Shown one piece after another: positions 1 to 7,168 of a DNA stretch of 48,731 nucleotides. The DNA is from an uncultured Caulobacterales bacterium (GTDB lineage Bacteria; Pseudomonadota; Alphaproteobacteria; Caulobacterales; Caulobacteraceae), in contig CAIQUG010000169.1 in NCBI GenBank assembly GCA_903874895.1, positions 1-48,731 on the forward strand, given 5' to 3'. The notes under the pieces are model-generated. The model was not told where the DNA came from, did not search any database, and saw nothing but the letters and a program-made list of their open reading frames with translations. Every line of letters begins with the position of its first letter. Position 1 is the stretch's first letter. The position numbers and the translations under genes were made by a program.

Positions 1-171
1 CTCGATCGGCATGGCAAACAGCCGCGCCACCTTGAAGGCCAGTTGAAGGGAAGGGGTGTACTTGCCGGTCTCGATGGCGTTGATCGCCTGCCGGGACACA
101 GCGAGGCGCTCGGCCAGGTCAGCCTGGCTCCAGCCCCGTTCGGCACGAAGAACGCGTAGCTTGCTTTTCAC
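1..171 (-). CDS. XRE-family helix-turn-helix transcriptional regulator (C-terminus cut by window edge)
   Basis: Reading the minus strand from a GTG at 171 gives a compact HTH domain beginning VKSKLRVLRAERGWSQADLA and continuing with SRQAINAIETGKYTPSLQLA, the classic XRE recognition-helix pattern. Proteins of this small subfamily are about 65-70 residues, so only the last few residues should lie outside the window. It starts 22 bp after the stop of a four-helix membrane protein on the same strand, a common pairing in which the regulator controls its own two-gene operon. A palindrome upstream of the membrane gene is a candidate operator. The ligand or signal cannot be told from the sequence. 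Confidence 0.85.
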   Translation of the reverse strand, partial: MKSKLRVLRAERGWSQADLAERLAVSRQAINAIETGKYTPSLQLAFKVARLFAMPIE

Positions 172-193
172 TGGGGGCGGACCTTCCGGGCGT

Positions 194-622
194 TCAGCGC
201 TTCGACGCCCACCAGATCGCCCAGCCGATCCCGAAGGCCAGGATCTGCAGCCCGACGCAGGCCAGGACACCGGCACCGAAGGCGGTGTTGACCGTCAGGG
301 CATTCACCGCCGCCGGCAGCGCGCCGACCGGGGCCCGGACCGCATAGACCGCGAGGCCCAGTGCGAAGCAGCTGCCGATCGACCCGCCCCAATACCAGGC
401 GCTCTGCTGGGCTTCCCGGGCCACCTCGTCCAGGCGCCGCCAGACAGGGATCGCCGCGACACAGACCAGCAGGAGCACGCCCGTTGCGCCGATCCCGGCA
501 GCGGCGGGCGAGATCAGGCCCGCGAACTTCTTCTCGAACAGGCCGATCGCGAAACCGGCGACAAGCCCTCCCGCCAGCATGCTGAGGACATATGAGAGCG
601 ATCTTGATTGTTGCGCGACCAT
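194..622 (-). CDS. Four-helix integral membrane protein paired with XRE regulator
   Basis: This is a 142-residue protein starting MVAQQSRSLSYVL. Four hydrophobic segments are visible at about residues 10-30, 38-58, 78-98 and 112-136, with charged loops containing RRLDEVAREAQQSAW between helices 2 and 3. The ATG at 622 is preceded by a good AAGGAG ribosome site 6 bases upstream, which decides the start over longer in-frame options. It is the first gene of a two-gene unit with the XRE regulator downstream. I do not recognise a family with a known function; such regulator/membrane pairs are often annotated only as hypothetical. A role as a small sensor or regulated membrane protein is inference. 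Confidence 0.75.
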   Translation of the reverse strand: MVAQQSRSLSYVLSMLAGGLVAGFAIGLFEKKFAGLISPAAAGIGATGVLLLVCVAAIPVWRRLDEVAREAQQSAWYWGGSIGSCFALGLAVYAVRAPVGALPAAVNALTVNTAFGAGVLACVGLQILAFGIGWAIWWASKR

Positions 623-665
623 GGACGTCTCCTTCGATTGTCGGGTCTCAGGTTCATCTCGGGTT

Positions 666-694
666 AGGCTATCGCAGTCAAGATGTAAGGTCAA
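666..694 (-). promoter_or_regulatory. Candidate promoter of the membrane protein/XRE operon
   Basis: On the minus strand TTGACC (694-689) is followed after 17 bases by TAGCCT (671-666), a reasonable -35/-10 pair, about 44 bases before the ATG at 622. The -35 box lies inside the palindrome at 684-701. Confidence 0.5.
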
Positions 695-701
695 CATTAC
701 A
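684..701. promoter_or_regulatory. Operator-like palindrome
   Basis: The 18-bp sequence TGTAAGGTCAACATTACA is an imperfect dyad with perfect outer arms TGTAA/TTACA and 14 of 18 positions paired. It overlaps the -35 box of the divergent membrane-protein/XRE operon and lies 66 bp upstream of dusB. The likely ligand is the XRE protein encoded in the same operon, giving autorepression; this is inferred from position only. Confidence 0.55.
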
Positions 702-767
702 TTTTGTCCGCTATGCACGACATGCCCCTCTGGACCGCAGGATCGTTCTGCGTCACAAGCGCCGCCC

Positions 768-1760
768 ATGACCCCCAGCTTTTCCATCGGCGACGTCGTG
801 ATCGGCTCCCGGGTGCTGATCGCCCCCATGACGGGCGTCAGCGACCTGCCGTTCCGGCGCGTGGCGTCGTCCCTCGGGGCGACCTATGTGGCGACCGAGA
901 TGGTGGCCTGCGCGGAGCTGTCCCGCGGTCGCCCGGACGTGGTCCGTCGTGCAGCTGTGGGGGAGGGGTTGCCGATGACGGTGATCCAGCTGGTCGGGCG
1001 GGATGCCGACCACATGGCCGCCGGGGCCCGGATGGCCGAGGCCGCCGGTGCCGACATCATCGACCTCAACATGGGCTGTCCTGCCAAGGAAGTGACCGGC
1101 GTCCAGTCCGGCGCAGCGCTGATGCGGGATCTCGACCAGGCCCTGCGGCTCATCGACGCGGCGGTGAGCGCCACCTCCCGTCCCGTCACCCTGAAGATGC
1201 GGCTGGGCTGGGACGATGCCAGCCGCAACGCTGCAGACCTCGCCCGGCGCGCCGAGGCGGCGGGAATCCAGGCGATCACGGTCCATGGCCGGACCCGTGC
1301 CCAGTTCTACACCGGGTCCGCCGACTGGGCCGCTGTCCGGTCCGTGCGGGACGCGGTCCGGGTGCCGCTGATCGTCAACGGGGATATCGTCGACGGTGCG
1401 ACGGCCCGGCAGGCCCTGGCGGCGTCCGGGGCGGATGCGGTGATGATCGGTCGCGGCGTCTACGGGCGTCCCTGGGCTGCGGCCGCGATCAGCCGGGAGC
1501 TGGCGTCGCCGGGGACGCTGTCCGCCGAGCCGGACCGCAGCGCGCGCCTGGACCTCGTCCTCAATCACTTCCGCGAAGCGCTTCGGTTCTACGGCGATCG
1601 CCTGGGGGTCCGCATCTTCCGCAAGCACCTCGGCTGGTATGTGGCCCAGGCCCCCTGGCCCGCGGGTGCCGAGGCCCGTCGCGCCGCCCGGGCGGACCTG
1701 TGCCGACGGGACGACCCCTGCGAGGTGGAGCAGGGACTGACCAGCCTGTGGGCTGCCTGA
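768..1760 (+). CDS. dusB: tRNA-dihydrouridine synthase DusB
   Basis: This FMN enzyme reduces uridine to dihydrouridine in the tRNA D-loop. The 330-residue protein has the N-terminal TIM-barrel motif APMTGVSDLPFR (19-30), the catalytic loop NMGCPAKEVTG with the proton-donor Cys at 104, KMRLGWDD, the DusB signature ITVHGRTRAQFYTGSADW, and the FMN phosphate site VNGDI...GADAVMIGRGVYGRPW. Length is normal for DusB. The ATG at 768 starts at the expected family N-terminus; further upstream the frame has no family similarity. In many alphaproteobacteria dusB (nifR3) heads the ntrB-ntrC operon; here the next gene is a molybdenum-enzyme subunit, so it appears to stand alone. Confidence 0.95.
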   Translation: MTPSFSIGDVVIGSRVLIAPMTGVSDLPFRRVASSLGATYVATEMVACAELSRGRPDVVRRAAVGEGLPMTVIQLVGRDADHMAAGARMAEAAGADIIDLNMGCPAKEVTGVQSGAALMRDLDQALRLIDAAVSATSRPVTLKMRLGWDDASRNAADLARRAEAAGIQAITVHGRTRAQFYTGSADWAAVRSVRDAVRVPLIVNGDIVDGATARQALAASGADAVMIGRGVYGRPWAAAAISRELASPGTLSAEPDRSARLDLVLNHFREALRFYGDRLGVRIFRKHLGWYVAQAPWPAGAEARRAARADLCRRDDPCEVEQGLTSLWAA

Positions 1761-1910
1761 CGGGATTTCGGGGTGATCCGGGCGGTCCGATCCGTGAAAA
1801 CCCTCGGCCGCACGGGGCCTCAACTGCGGCCCGACTGAATTTGATCACTGGAATGTCGCAGGATCAGGCCTAACATAGAGAGACGTGACACGCGGGGAGA
1901 GGTTTGTTCC

Positions 1911-2378
1911 ATGGCCATCGAGCTGGAAATCAATGGGGTCAAGCGGCAGGTGGCCGCGGAAGCGGATACGCCGCTTTTGTGGGTGCTGCGGGACGAGCTG
2001 CACATGACCGGCACCAAGTACGGCTGCGGCATTGCCCAGTGCGGGGCCTGCACCGTGCATCTCGACGGCCAGCCGATCCGGTCCTGCCAGACGCCGGTGG
2101 GCACGATCGGGGCGGCCAAGATCACCACCATTGAAGGCCTCGGGGGTGCCCATCCCCTGCAGACGACCTGGGTGAAGCACGACGTGCCCCAGTGCGGTTA
2201 CTGCCAGTCCGGCCAGATCATGTCGGCGGCGGCGCTGCTCGCGGCGACGCCCAAGCCCACGGACGCGGACATCGATGCCGCCATGTCGGGCAATCTCTGC
2301 CGCTGCGGGGCCTATCAACGGATCCGCGCCGCCATCAAGGACGCCTCCGGCGAACTTGCCGTCAACGCCAAAGCCTGA
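1911..2378 (+). CDS. iorA: (2Fe-2S)-binding small subunit of isoquinoline 1-oxidoreductase-type molybdenum hydroxylase
   Basis: This 155-residue protein carries two [2Fe-2S] clusters and passes electrons out of the molybdenum site. The plant-ferredoxin-like domain has Cys39, Cys44, Cys47 and Cys59 ([12 protein letters not shown]...RSC); the C-terminal helical domain has CGYC (95-98) and CRC (130-132). Size and spacing match the xanthine-oxidase family small subunit. It ends 14 bp before the large subunit, with GGAGGA between, so the two are cotranscribed. There is no separate FAD subunit gene, which is characteristic of the two-subunit isoquinoline/aldehyde-type enzymes. The true substrate is unknown; many relatives oxidise aldehydes or N-heterocycles. 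Confidence 0.92.
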   Translation: MAIELEINGVKRQVAAEADTPLLWVLRDELHMTGTKYGCGIAQCGACTVHLDGQPIRSCQTPVGTIGAAKITTIEGLGGAHPLQTTWVKHDVPQCGYCQSGQIMSAAALLAATPKPTDADIDAAMSGNLCRCGAYQRIRAAIKDASGELAVNAKA

Positions 2379-2392
2379 GGGAGGACCCCGTC

Positions 2393-4609
2393 ATGTACAT
2401 CGCTCCCGAAAAGACCCAGACGACGCCCCGCGCCTCCGGGGCCAGCCGGCGTGAACTGATCGTCGGTGCTGCCCTGGTCGGCGGATCCCTGCTGGTGGGC
2501 TGCTCTCCGGCCGACATCATGGGCTCCGGCGCGCCGAAGACCGACTTCGGGGCCTTTGGCCCATTCATCAAGATCGATGCCGACGGTGCCGTGACGGTGA
2601 TGAACAAGCACCAGGAGATGGGGCAGGGCAACCATGCCGGCCTCTCCGCCATCGTCGCCGAGGAAATGGACGCCGACTGGTCCACCGTGAAGGTGAAGCA
2701 GTCGGCGGCCAACGCCAAGGTCTATGCCAACAGCCTGATGGGCTTGCAGGGCACGGGCGGATCCACCGCCATCGCCAACAGCTGGATGCAGCTGCGCAAC
2801 GCCGGGGCCACCGCCCGGGCCATGTTCGTGCAGGCCGCGGCCAATGTCTGGAAGGTCCCGGCGGCCGAGATCACGGTGAAGGACGGCGTGGTCAGCCACC
2901 CGTCGGGCAAGTCGGCCCATTTCGGCGACCTGCTGGCCGAGGCGGCCAAGGTGACTCCGCCGACCTCCGTCAAGCTGAAGGACCCCAAGGACTTCACCCT
3001 GATCGGAAGCGATCGGGTCCGCCGGAAGGACAGCCTCGCCAAGTCCACGGGTCAGGCCCAGTACACCCAGGACGTCTATCTGCCGGACATGCTGACAGCC
3101 GTCGTGGCGCACGCGCCGCGGTTCGGCGGCAAGGTGACGAGCTTTGATGCCACCGCGGCCCTCAAGGTCCCTGGCGTGGTGGATGTGTTCGCCATCGCCA
3201 CCGGCGTGGCCGTGGTCGGCAACGGCGTTCATGCCGCCCGCAAGGGACGGGATGCCCTGAAGGTCGAGTGGGACAACGCCAAGGCGGAGACCCGCTCCAG
3301 CGCCGAAATGCTGGCGGATTACCAGAAGATCGCCCGGGGGGAGCTGACCCCCTCCGACGACAAGTGGGCGTCCTTCACGGCGAAGGGCGATGCTGCGGGC
3401 CAGTTCGACGGGTCCGACGTCCTGCACGCCACCTATGACTTCCCCTATCTGGCCCACGCGACGATGGAGCCGATGAACTGCGTCGCGCAGGTGGACGGAT
3501 CGAAGTGCAAGCTGACCTACGGGGCCCAGGGGCACTCCCTGGACCAGATGGCGGCGGCGACCGTGGTTCTGAACCTGCCCGGTGCCATCGAGATCGAGAC
3601 CCTGTTCGCCGGCGGCAGCTTCGGGCGCCGTTCCAGCTGGGATAGCGACTATGTGGTCGAGGCGGTGCAGATCGCCAAGCACGTGGGCAAGTTCCGGCCC
3701 GTGAAGCTGGTCTGGACCCGGGAAGACGACATGACCGCGGGCCACTACCGGCCGATGGCGCACCATGCCGTCGCGGTGAAGGTGGGCAAGGACGGCTATC
3801 CGGCGGCCTGGCGTCACCGGGTGGTCATCCAGTCCTTCGCCAAGGCGAGCCCGATAATGGCGTCGATGATGGTGAAGAACAACGTGGACGCCACCACAGT
3901 GGAGGGAGCTTCGGGCTCCCCCTACCTGGCGGCCACGCCGATCGTGGATGCACAAGTGTTCACGCCGCACAATCCGGTGTCCACCCTTTGGTGGCGGTCG
4001 GTGGGCGCCACCCATACGGCGCCCGTGATGGAGCACACCATCGACCAGCTGGCGGCCCGGGCAAAGATCGATCCGGTGGACTACCGGCGGGAGCTCTATC
4101 GCCGGGCGGGTCCGGCCGGAGCGCGGCACCTGGCGGTGCTGAACCTTGCGGTGGAAAAGGCCGGCTGGGGCAAGCTGGAGGATGGCTGGACCCGAGGCGT
4201 CGCGGTGCACGAGAGCTTCGGTACGGTCGTCGCCAATGTGTGTGAAGCCAAGATCATCGACGGGGAGCCCCGGGTCCGCAAGGTGACCGTGGCCGTGGAC
4301 TGCGGCATCGCCATCGCCCGGGACCAGATCGCGGCGCAGATGGAGGGCGGCACCTGCTACGGCCTGTCCGCTGCCCTGTTCGGTCAGGTGACCCTCGACA
4401 AGGGGCGGCCGCAGCAGACCAACTTCGACACCTATCGCGTGCTTCGCCAGAACGAGGCCCCGCAGGTCGAGACCTGGGTCCTGCCGTCGGCCAACCCGCC
4501 CAGCGGAGTGGGGGAGCCGGGCACGCCGGTGATCATGGCGTCCCTGCCCAATGCCCTGTTTGCCGCCACGGGCAAGCCGGTCAGCAGCTTCCCGCTCGTC
4601 AAGGCCTAG
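2393..4609 (+). CDS. iorB: Molybdopterin-binding large subunit of isoquinoline 1-oxidoreductase type, Tat lipoprotein
   Basis: This 738-residue catalytic subunit binds the molybdenum cytosine-dinucleotide cofactor. The N-terminus carries a twin-arginine motif (SRRELIV, Arg19-Arg20), then a hydrophobic stretch and a lipobox ending LLVGC (Cys37), so the folded enzyme is predicted to be exported by Tat and lipid-anchored on the periplasmic side. Cofactor motifs include QEMGQGNHAG, GGSFGRRSSWD and the C-terminal GVGEPGTP with the probable catalytic Glu708. It follows iorA in an operon. A cytochrome c subunit or XdhC-like maturation gene, often seen nearby, is not present here. Substrate is not predictable. 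Confidence 0.92.
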   Translation: MYIAPEKTQTTPRASGASRRELIVGAALVGGSLLVGCSPADIMGSGAPKTDFGAFGPFIKIDADGAVTVMNKHQEMGQGNHAGLSAIVAEEMDADWSTVKVKQSAANAKVYANSLMGLQGTGGSTAIANSWMQLRNAGATARAMFVQAAANVWKVPAAEITVKDGVVSHPSGKSAHFGDLLAEAAKVTPPTSVKLKDPKDFTLIGSDRVRRKDSLAKSTGQAQYTQDVYLPDMLTAVVAHAPRFGGKVTSFDATAALKVPGVVDVFAIATGVAVVGNGVHAARKGRDALKVEWDNAKAETRSSAEMLADYQKIARGELTPSDDKWASFTAKGDAAGQFDGSDVLHATYDFPYLAHATMEPMNCVAQVDGSKCKLTYGAQGHSLDQMAAATVVLNLPGAIEIETLFAGGSFGRRSSWDSDYVVEAVQIAKHVGKFRPVKLVWTREDDMTAGHYRPMAHHAVAVKVGKDGYPAAWRHRVVIQSFAKASPIMASMMVKNNVDATTVEGASGSPYLAATPIVDAQVFTPHNPVSTLWWRSVGATHTAPVMEHTIDQLAARAKIDPVDYRRELYRRAGPAGARHLAVLNLAVEKAGWGKLEDGWTRGVAVHESFGTVVANVCEAKIIDGEPRVRKVTVAVDCGIAIARDQIAAQMEGGTCYGLSAALFGQVTLDKGRPQQTNFDTYRVLRQNEAPQVETWVLPSANPPSGVGEPGTPVIMASLPNALFAATGKPVSSFPLVKA

Positions 4610-4626
4610 GCTCCGGATCGGTGGGC

Positions 4627-4647
4627 CGGTCGGCATGATGCCGACCG
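4627..4647 (+). terminator. Stem-loop after iorAB
   Basis: A perfect 9-bp hairpin (CGGTCGGCA, loop TGA, TGCCGACCG) lies 18 bp past the iorB stop. There is no U-run after it, so it may act with Rho or as a 3' end stabiliser. The rest of the 213-bp gap to the next gene shows no clear promoter. Confidence 0.5.
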
Positions 4648-4822
4648 TTGCCCGTCCGCCGGGGCCGTTAGCATCCTATTGCCGGGCTGAGCCGTTCATT
4701 CGCCTCCTATCGAGCGTCTCGACGTGGCGCAGGGGGGGCTGTGGACCGTTGGAGTTGCGGTGGCGCAACGCGGCCGTCTCACGGCAGGGTCAGGATCTTT
4801 GCCTCACTCCCGGAGGCGAACC

Positions 4823-5416
4823 ATGCTGCAGGCCGTCATTGTCGCTCATCCCAACCCCGACAGCTTCACCCTGTCCGTGGCGCACGCCTATGCCCGTGCG
4901 GCGGAGGACGCCGGCGGAACGGTGATCGTCCGCGACCTCTACGCCATGAATTTCGATCCCTGCCTGAAGCGGGACGAGATCCCCACATCACCAGACTACC
5001 GGATCCTGCCGGACGTGGCCGCCGAGCGATCCGCCCTTGAAGGGGTGGATCTCTACGTCCTGGTCTATCCCTTCTGGATCAATGCACCGCCGGCCATCCT
5101 GAAGGGGTACATCGACCGCGTCCTCGGCTTCGGTTTCGGCTTTTCACCTGAGGGGGAGGGGCTTCCGCCTCCCCCGACCGGCAAGCGCCTGCTCAGCCTG
5201 ACCTCGTCCGGGGCCCCCCGGCACTGGGTGGTGGACACCGGCGCGCTGAACGCTGTGCGGACCCTTTTCGACACACACCTCGCGAAGGTCTGTGGCCTGA
5301 CGGTCGTAGACCACATCCATTTTGGAGCAATCACGCCGAACATGACTGCCGCCGCAGTCCAACGGCATCTTGATCTTGTGCGCAACACTGCGAACTGGAT
5401 CAACCGTGACAATTGA
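4823..5416 (+). CDS. NAD(P)H-dependent flavodoxin-fold oxidoreductase (quinone reductase/KefF-MdaB family)
   Basis: This 197-residue protein is of the flavodoxin-like NAD(P)H:quinone oxidoreductase family. It begins with the FMN/FAD-binding strand and loop AVIVAHPNPDSFTLSVAHAY, followed by VRDLYAMNFDPCL, then YPFWINAPPAILKGYIDRVLGFGFGF, the family active-site region, and LSLTSSGAPRHW. These enzymes reduce quinones by two electrons and protect from redox stress. The start ATG at 4823 is supported by CGGAGG 7 bases upstream. It appears monocistronic, with a separate leader before mucR. The precise electron acceptor is unknown. Confidence 0.88.
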   Translation: MLQAVIVAHPNPDSFTLSVAHAYARAAEDAGGTVIVRDLYAMNFDPCLKRDEIPTSPDYRILPDVAAERSALEGVDLYVLVYPFWINAPPAILKGYIDRVLGFGFGFSPEGEGLPPPPTGKRLLSLTSSGAPRHWVVDTGALNAVRTLFDTHLAKVCGLTVVDHIHFGAITPNMTAAAVQRHLDLVRNTANWINRDN

Positions 5417-5423
5417 AGAATTC

Positions 5424-5487
5424 GAATCCTGTTGTAATTGGGGTTTCTTTTCTTATATCACCGTGGCAAGAGGATTCGTATTGAGTC
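5424..5487. promoter_or_regulatory. Cluster of three CcrM-type GANTC sites upstream of mucR
   Basis: GAATC (5424-5428), GATTC (5473-5477) and GAGTC (5483-5487) fall within 64 bp, the first overlapping an ATTCGAAT palindrome (5420-5427). GANTC is the target of the cell-cycle methylase CcrM in Caulobacter relatives. A TTAACC CtrA half-site-like hexamer is at 5557-5562. Binding is inferred. Confidence 0.45.
5432..5459 (+). promoter_or_regulatory. Candidate mucR promoter
   Basis: TTGTAA (5432-5437) and TATATC (5454-5459) are separated by 16 bases in the AT-rich leader between the oxidoreductase and mucR. This would give an unusually long 5' leader of about 250 bases. The rest of 5417-5713 has no convincing open frame; other promoters nearer the gene are possible. 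Confidence 0.35.
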
Positions 5488-5713
5488 ATGTGCGCTTCGC
5501 ATGCGACTTGCCCCGCAACTTCCGTTGATTGGCCAATCCAGTCGGCCTCTTAGAGATTAACCAAAGTCGTCACAGACGGCCTTTGTCGCCAGATTTCCGG
5601 GATGTTTATTTATGTCTCGAACGGGGCGGTCTTGTTGACTGATAACGACGCGATCGATGCCCCGGCACAGGTGCGCATTGGACGCCCACACGAACAAAGA
5701 AGGAGTATTTCTG

Positions 5714-6166
5714 TTGTCCAACTCGCCTGACCTCATTGAAATGACCACCGACATCGTGTCGGCGTTTGTCAGCAACAGCACATTGGCCGCTGCGGATCTG
5801 CCGGGTCTGATCCACCAGGTTCACAAGACCCTGGCGGAGATCGCCACGGGCGTTGAGGCCGAACCGGTTGCCCCGGCGCAAACGCCTGCCATTTCGGTCA
5901 AGAAGTCCATCACTCCGGATTTCCTGATCTGTCTGGAAGACGGTCGCAAGTTCAAGTCACTGAAGCGGCACCTGCGTACCAAGTACGATCTGACTCCGGA
6001 ACAGTATCGCGCCAAGTGGAACCTGCCGAAGGATTATCCGATGGTGGCTCCGAACTATGCCGCAGCGCGATCGAACCTGGCAAAGCAGAGCGGCCTCGGC
6101 CAGGGCGGCCGCAAGCCGGCGGCTGCAAAGCCGGCCAAGGCCCGGGCGGCGAAGCCGACGGCCTGA
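5714..6166 (+). CDS. mucR: MucR/Ros-family transcriptional regulator with degenerate zinc finger
   Basis: MucR proteins are global DNA-binding regulators of exopolysaccharide, motility and cell-cycle genes in alphaproteobacteria. The predicted 150-residue product has the N-terminal oligomerisation region (SNSPDLIEMTTDIVSAFVSNSTL) and the C-terminal DNA-binding domain (about 66-130) with FLICLEDGRKFKSLKRHLRTKYDLTPEQYRAKW, then a Lys/Ala-rich tail. I chose TTG at 5714: AGGAG ends 8 bases before it and the protein then begins where family members do; an in-frame ATG at 5657 would add 19 atypical residues. Of the four expected zinc ligands only Cys73 and His86 are present; Asp76 and Lys90 occupy the other places. 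A strong terminator follows. Confidence 0.92.
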   Translation: MSNSPDLIEMTTDIVSAFVSNSTLAAADLPGLIHQVHKTLAEIATGVEAEPVAPAQTPAISVKKSITPDFLICLEDGRKFKSLKRHLRTKYDLTPEQYRAKWNLPKDYPMVAPNYAAARSNLAKQSGLGQGGRKPAAAKPAKARAAKPTA

Positions 6167-6232
6167 TCGCTTGCAATCCGATGGGGGCGGTTGGCCTGTC
6201 CGGCCGGAGCCCCGATACGATGCCTCCAGAAG

Positions 6233-6262
6233 ACCGGTCTGCCCGTGGCAGGCCGGTTTTCA
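6233..6262 (+). terminator. Rho-independent terminator of mucR
   Basis: An 11-bp stem with one G-U type mismatch (ACCGGTCTGCC, loop CGT, GGCAGGCCGGT) is followed by a T-run, 66 bp past the mucR stop. This is the clearest intrinsic terminator in the window. Confidence 0.8.
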
Positions 6263-6293
6263 TTTTGGGTGAACCATGCTCTAGGGTGTCGGA

Positions 6294-6701
6294 ATGAAAC
6301 TGACCGATCATCGGATCGTAGCGGGTGTTGGCATGGGCATTGTTGCCCTTGGCGCGCTCGGCTTTGCTCTGGGCCTGCAGCAGGGGCAGCGGGCACCGGC
6401 GGAGACACAGCCGCTTCCCCTGCCGGTCAACACGGGCCATCCGATGAACCTTCAGGGCGTTCCGGCTGCCGCCGCGCTGGATCCTGCCGCCGCCAACGGG
6501 GCCATCGACCCCGTCGCGGCCCGGCTTCGGGCACGCCGGGCCCAGGCGGATGCGGACAATACCATGGACGATGGCGGGGACGACCCGACCTCGCAGACCC
6601 CTGCGCCGCTGCAAGCGGCCGAACCTGCGGAGCCGGTGCATCCAGCCCCCAAGGCCGCCACGCCTGCACCAGCGGCAAATGCGGTGCACGGTCCCTACTA
6701 G
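6294..6701 (+). CDS. Small membrane-anchored protein of unknown function
   Basis: This 135-residue protein starts MKLTDHRIVAGVGMG, with one transmembrane helix or uncleaved signal anchor at about residues 8-28 (VAGVGMGIVALGALGFALGL). The remainder is low-complexity, rich in Ala, Pro, Asp and Gln, with an Arg-rich patch RLRARRAQADADN and no recognisable domain; it is probably disordered in the periplasm. It lies just after the mucR terminator and ends 7 bp from the convergent PilZ gene. No clear ribosome site or catalytic motif is seen. Coding is supported by codon-position GC bias and by how tightly it fits between neighbours. Confidence 0.6.
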   Translation: MKLTDHRIVAGVGMGIVALGALGFALGLQQGQRAPAETQPLPLPVNTGHPMNLQGVPAAAALDPAAANGAIDPVAARLRARRAQADADNTMDDGGDDPTSQTPAPLQAAEPAEPVHPAPKAATPAPAANAVHGPY

Positions 6702-6708
6702 CGCGATA

Positions 6709-7041
6709 CTACCGGTTCAGCAGACGAATCCAGAGCTGCGCACGCTTCATCAGTCGCGGCTCCTTGGTGCCCTTGAGCGGAACCGAGCGGTTGAAAGCGA
6801 CGCCGACCAGGGGCTCGGCCCGCCACACCACGCGGCACTCATGCAGCATCCCGGCGGTGAGCTGGATGGCATCGAACGTGTCCGGAAGGCTGACGTCCTC
6901 ATCCAGCAGGATGCGACCCCCGACATCGCTGAGATCCTTGAAGGTCCCGCGGACCAGCTCGGGAGGTTCATCCCAGGCGACGGCCACGGTGAGACGCGTC
7001 CGTCGTCGGGGAGCCCTGCGGCGTTCGTCGGCAACCGCCAT
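6709..7041 (-). CDS. PilZ domain protein (probable c-di-GMP receptor)
   Basis: This single-domain protein of 110 residues contains both hallmarks of c-di-GMP-binding PilZ domains: an RxxxR motif in the basic N-terminus (Arg8-Arg12, ERRRAPRRRTR) and DxSxxG (Asp36, Ser38, Gly41 in DLSDVGGRI). The following strands (CRVVWRAEPLVGVAFNR) complete the beta-barrel pattern. It has no effector domain, so it would act by binding a partner. It is convergent with the small membrane protein. Target process (motility, holdfast, polysaccharide) cannot be read from context. Confidence 0.85.
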   Translation of the reverse strand: MAVADERRRAPRRRTRLTVAVAWDEPPELVRGTFKDLSDVGGRILLDEDVSLPDTFDAIQLTAGMLHECRVVWRAEPLVGVAFNRSVPLKGTKEPRLMKRAQLWIRLLNR

Positions 7042-7168
7042 TCTGCGTTGACTCCGTGTGTAGCTGATGTCGATTTGTGACGAAACTCGCTAACAAGGGG
7101 TTGCCAGTGACGCCCGTTCGTCATGAACTCGTGCGAAAACAACGAATTCGCGGATAGGAATGACACTC

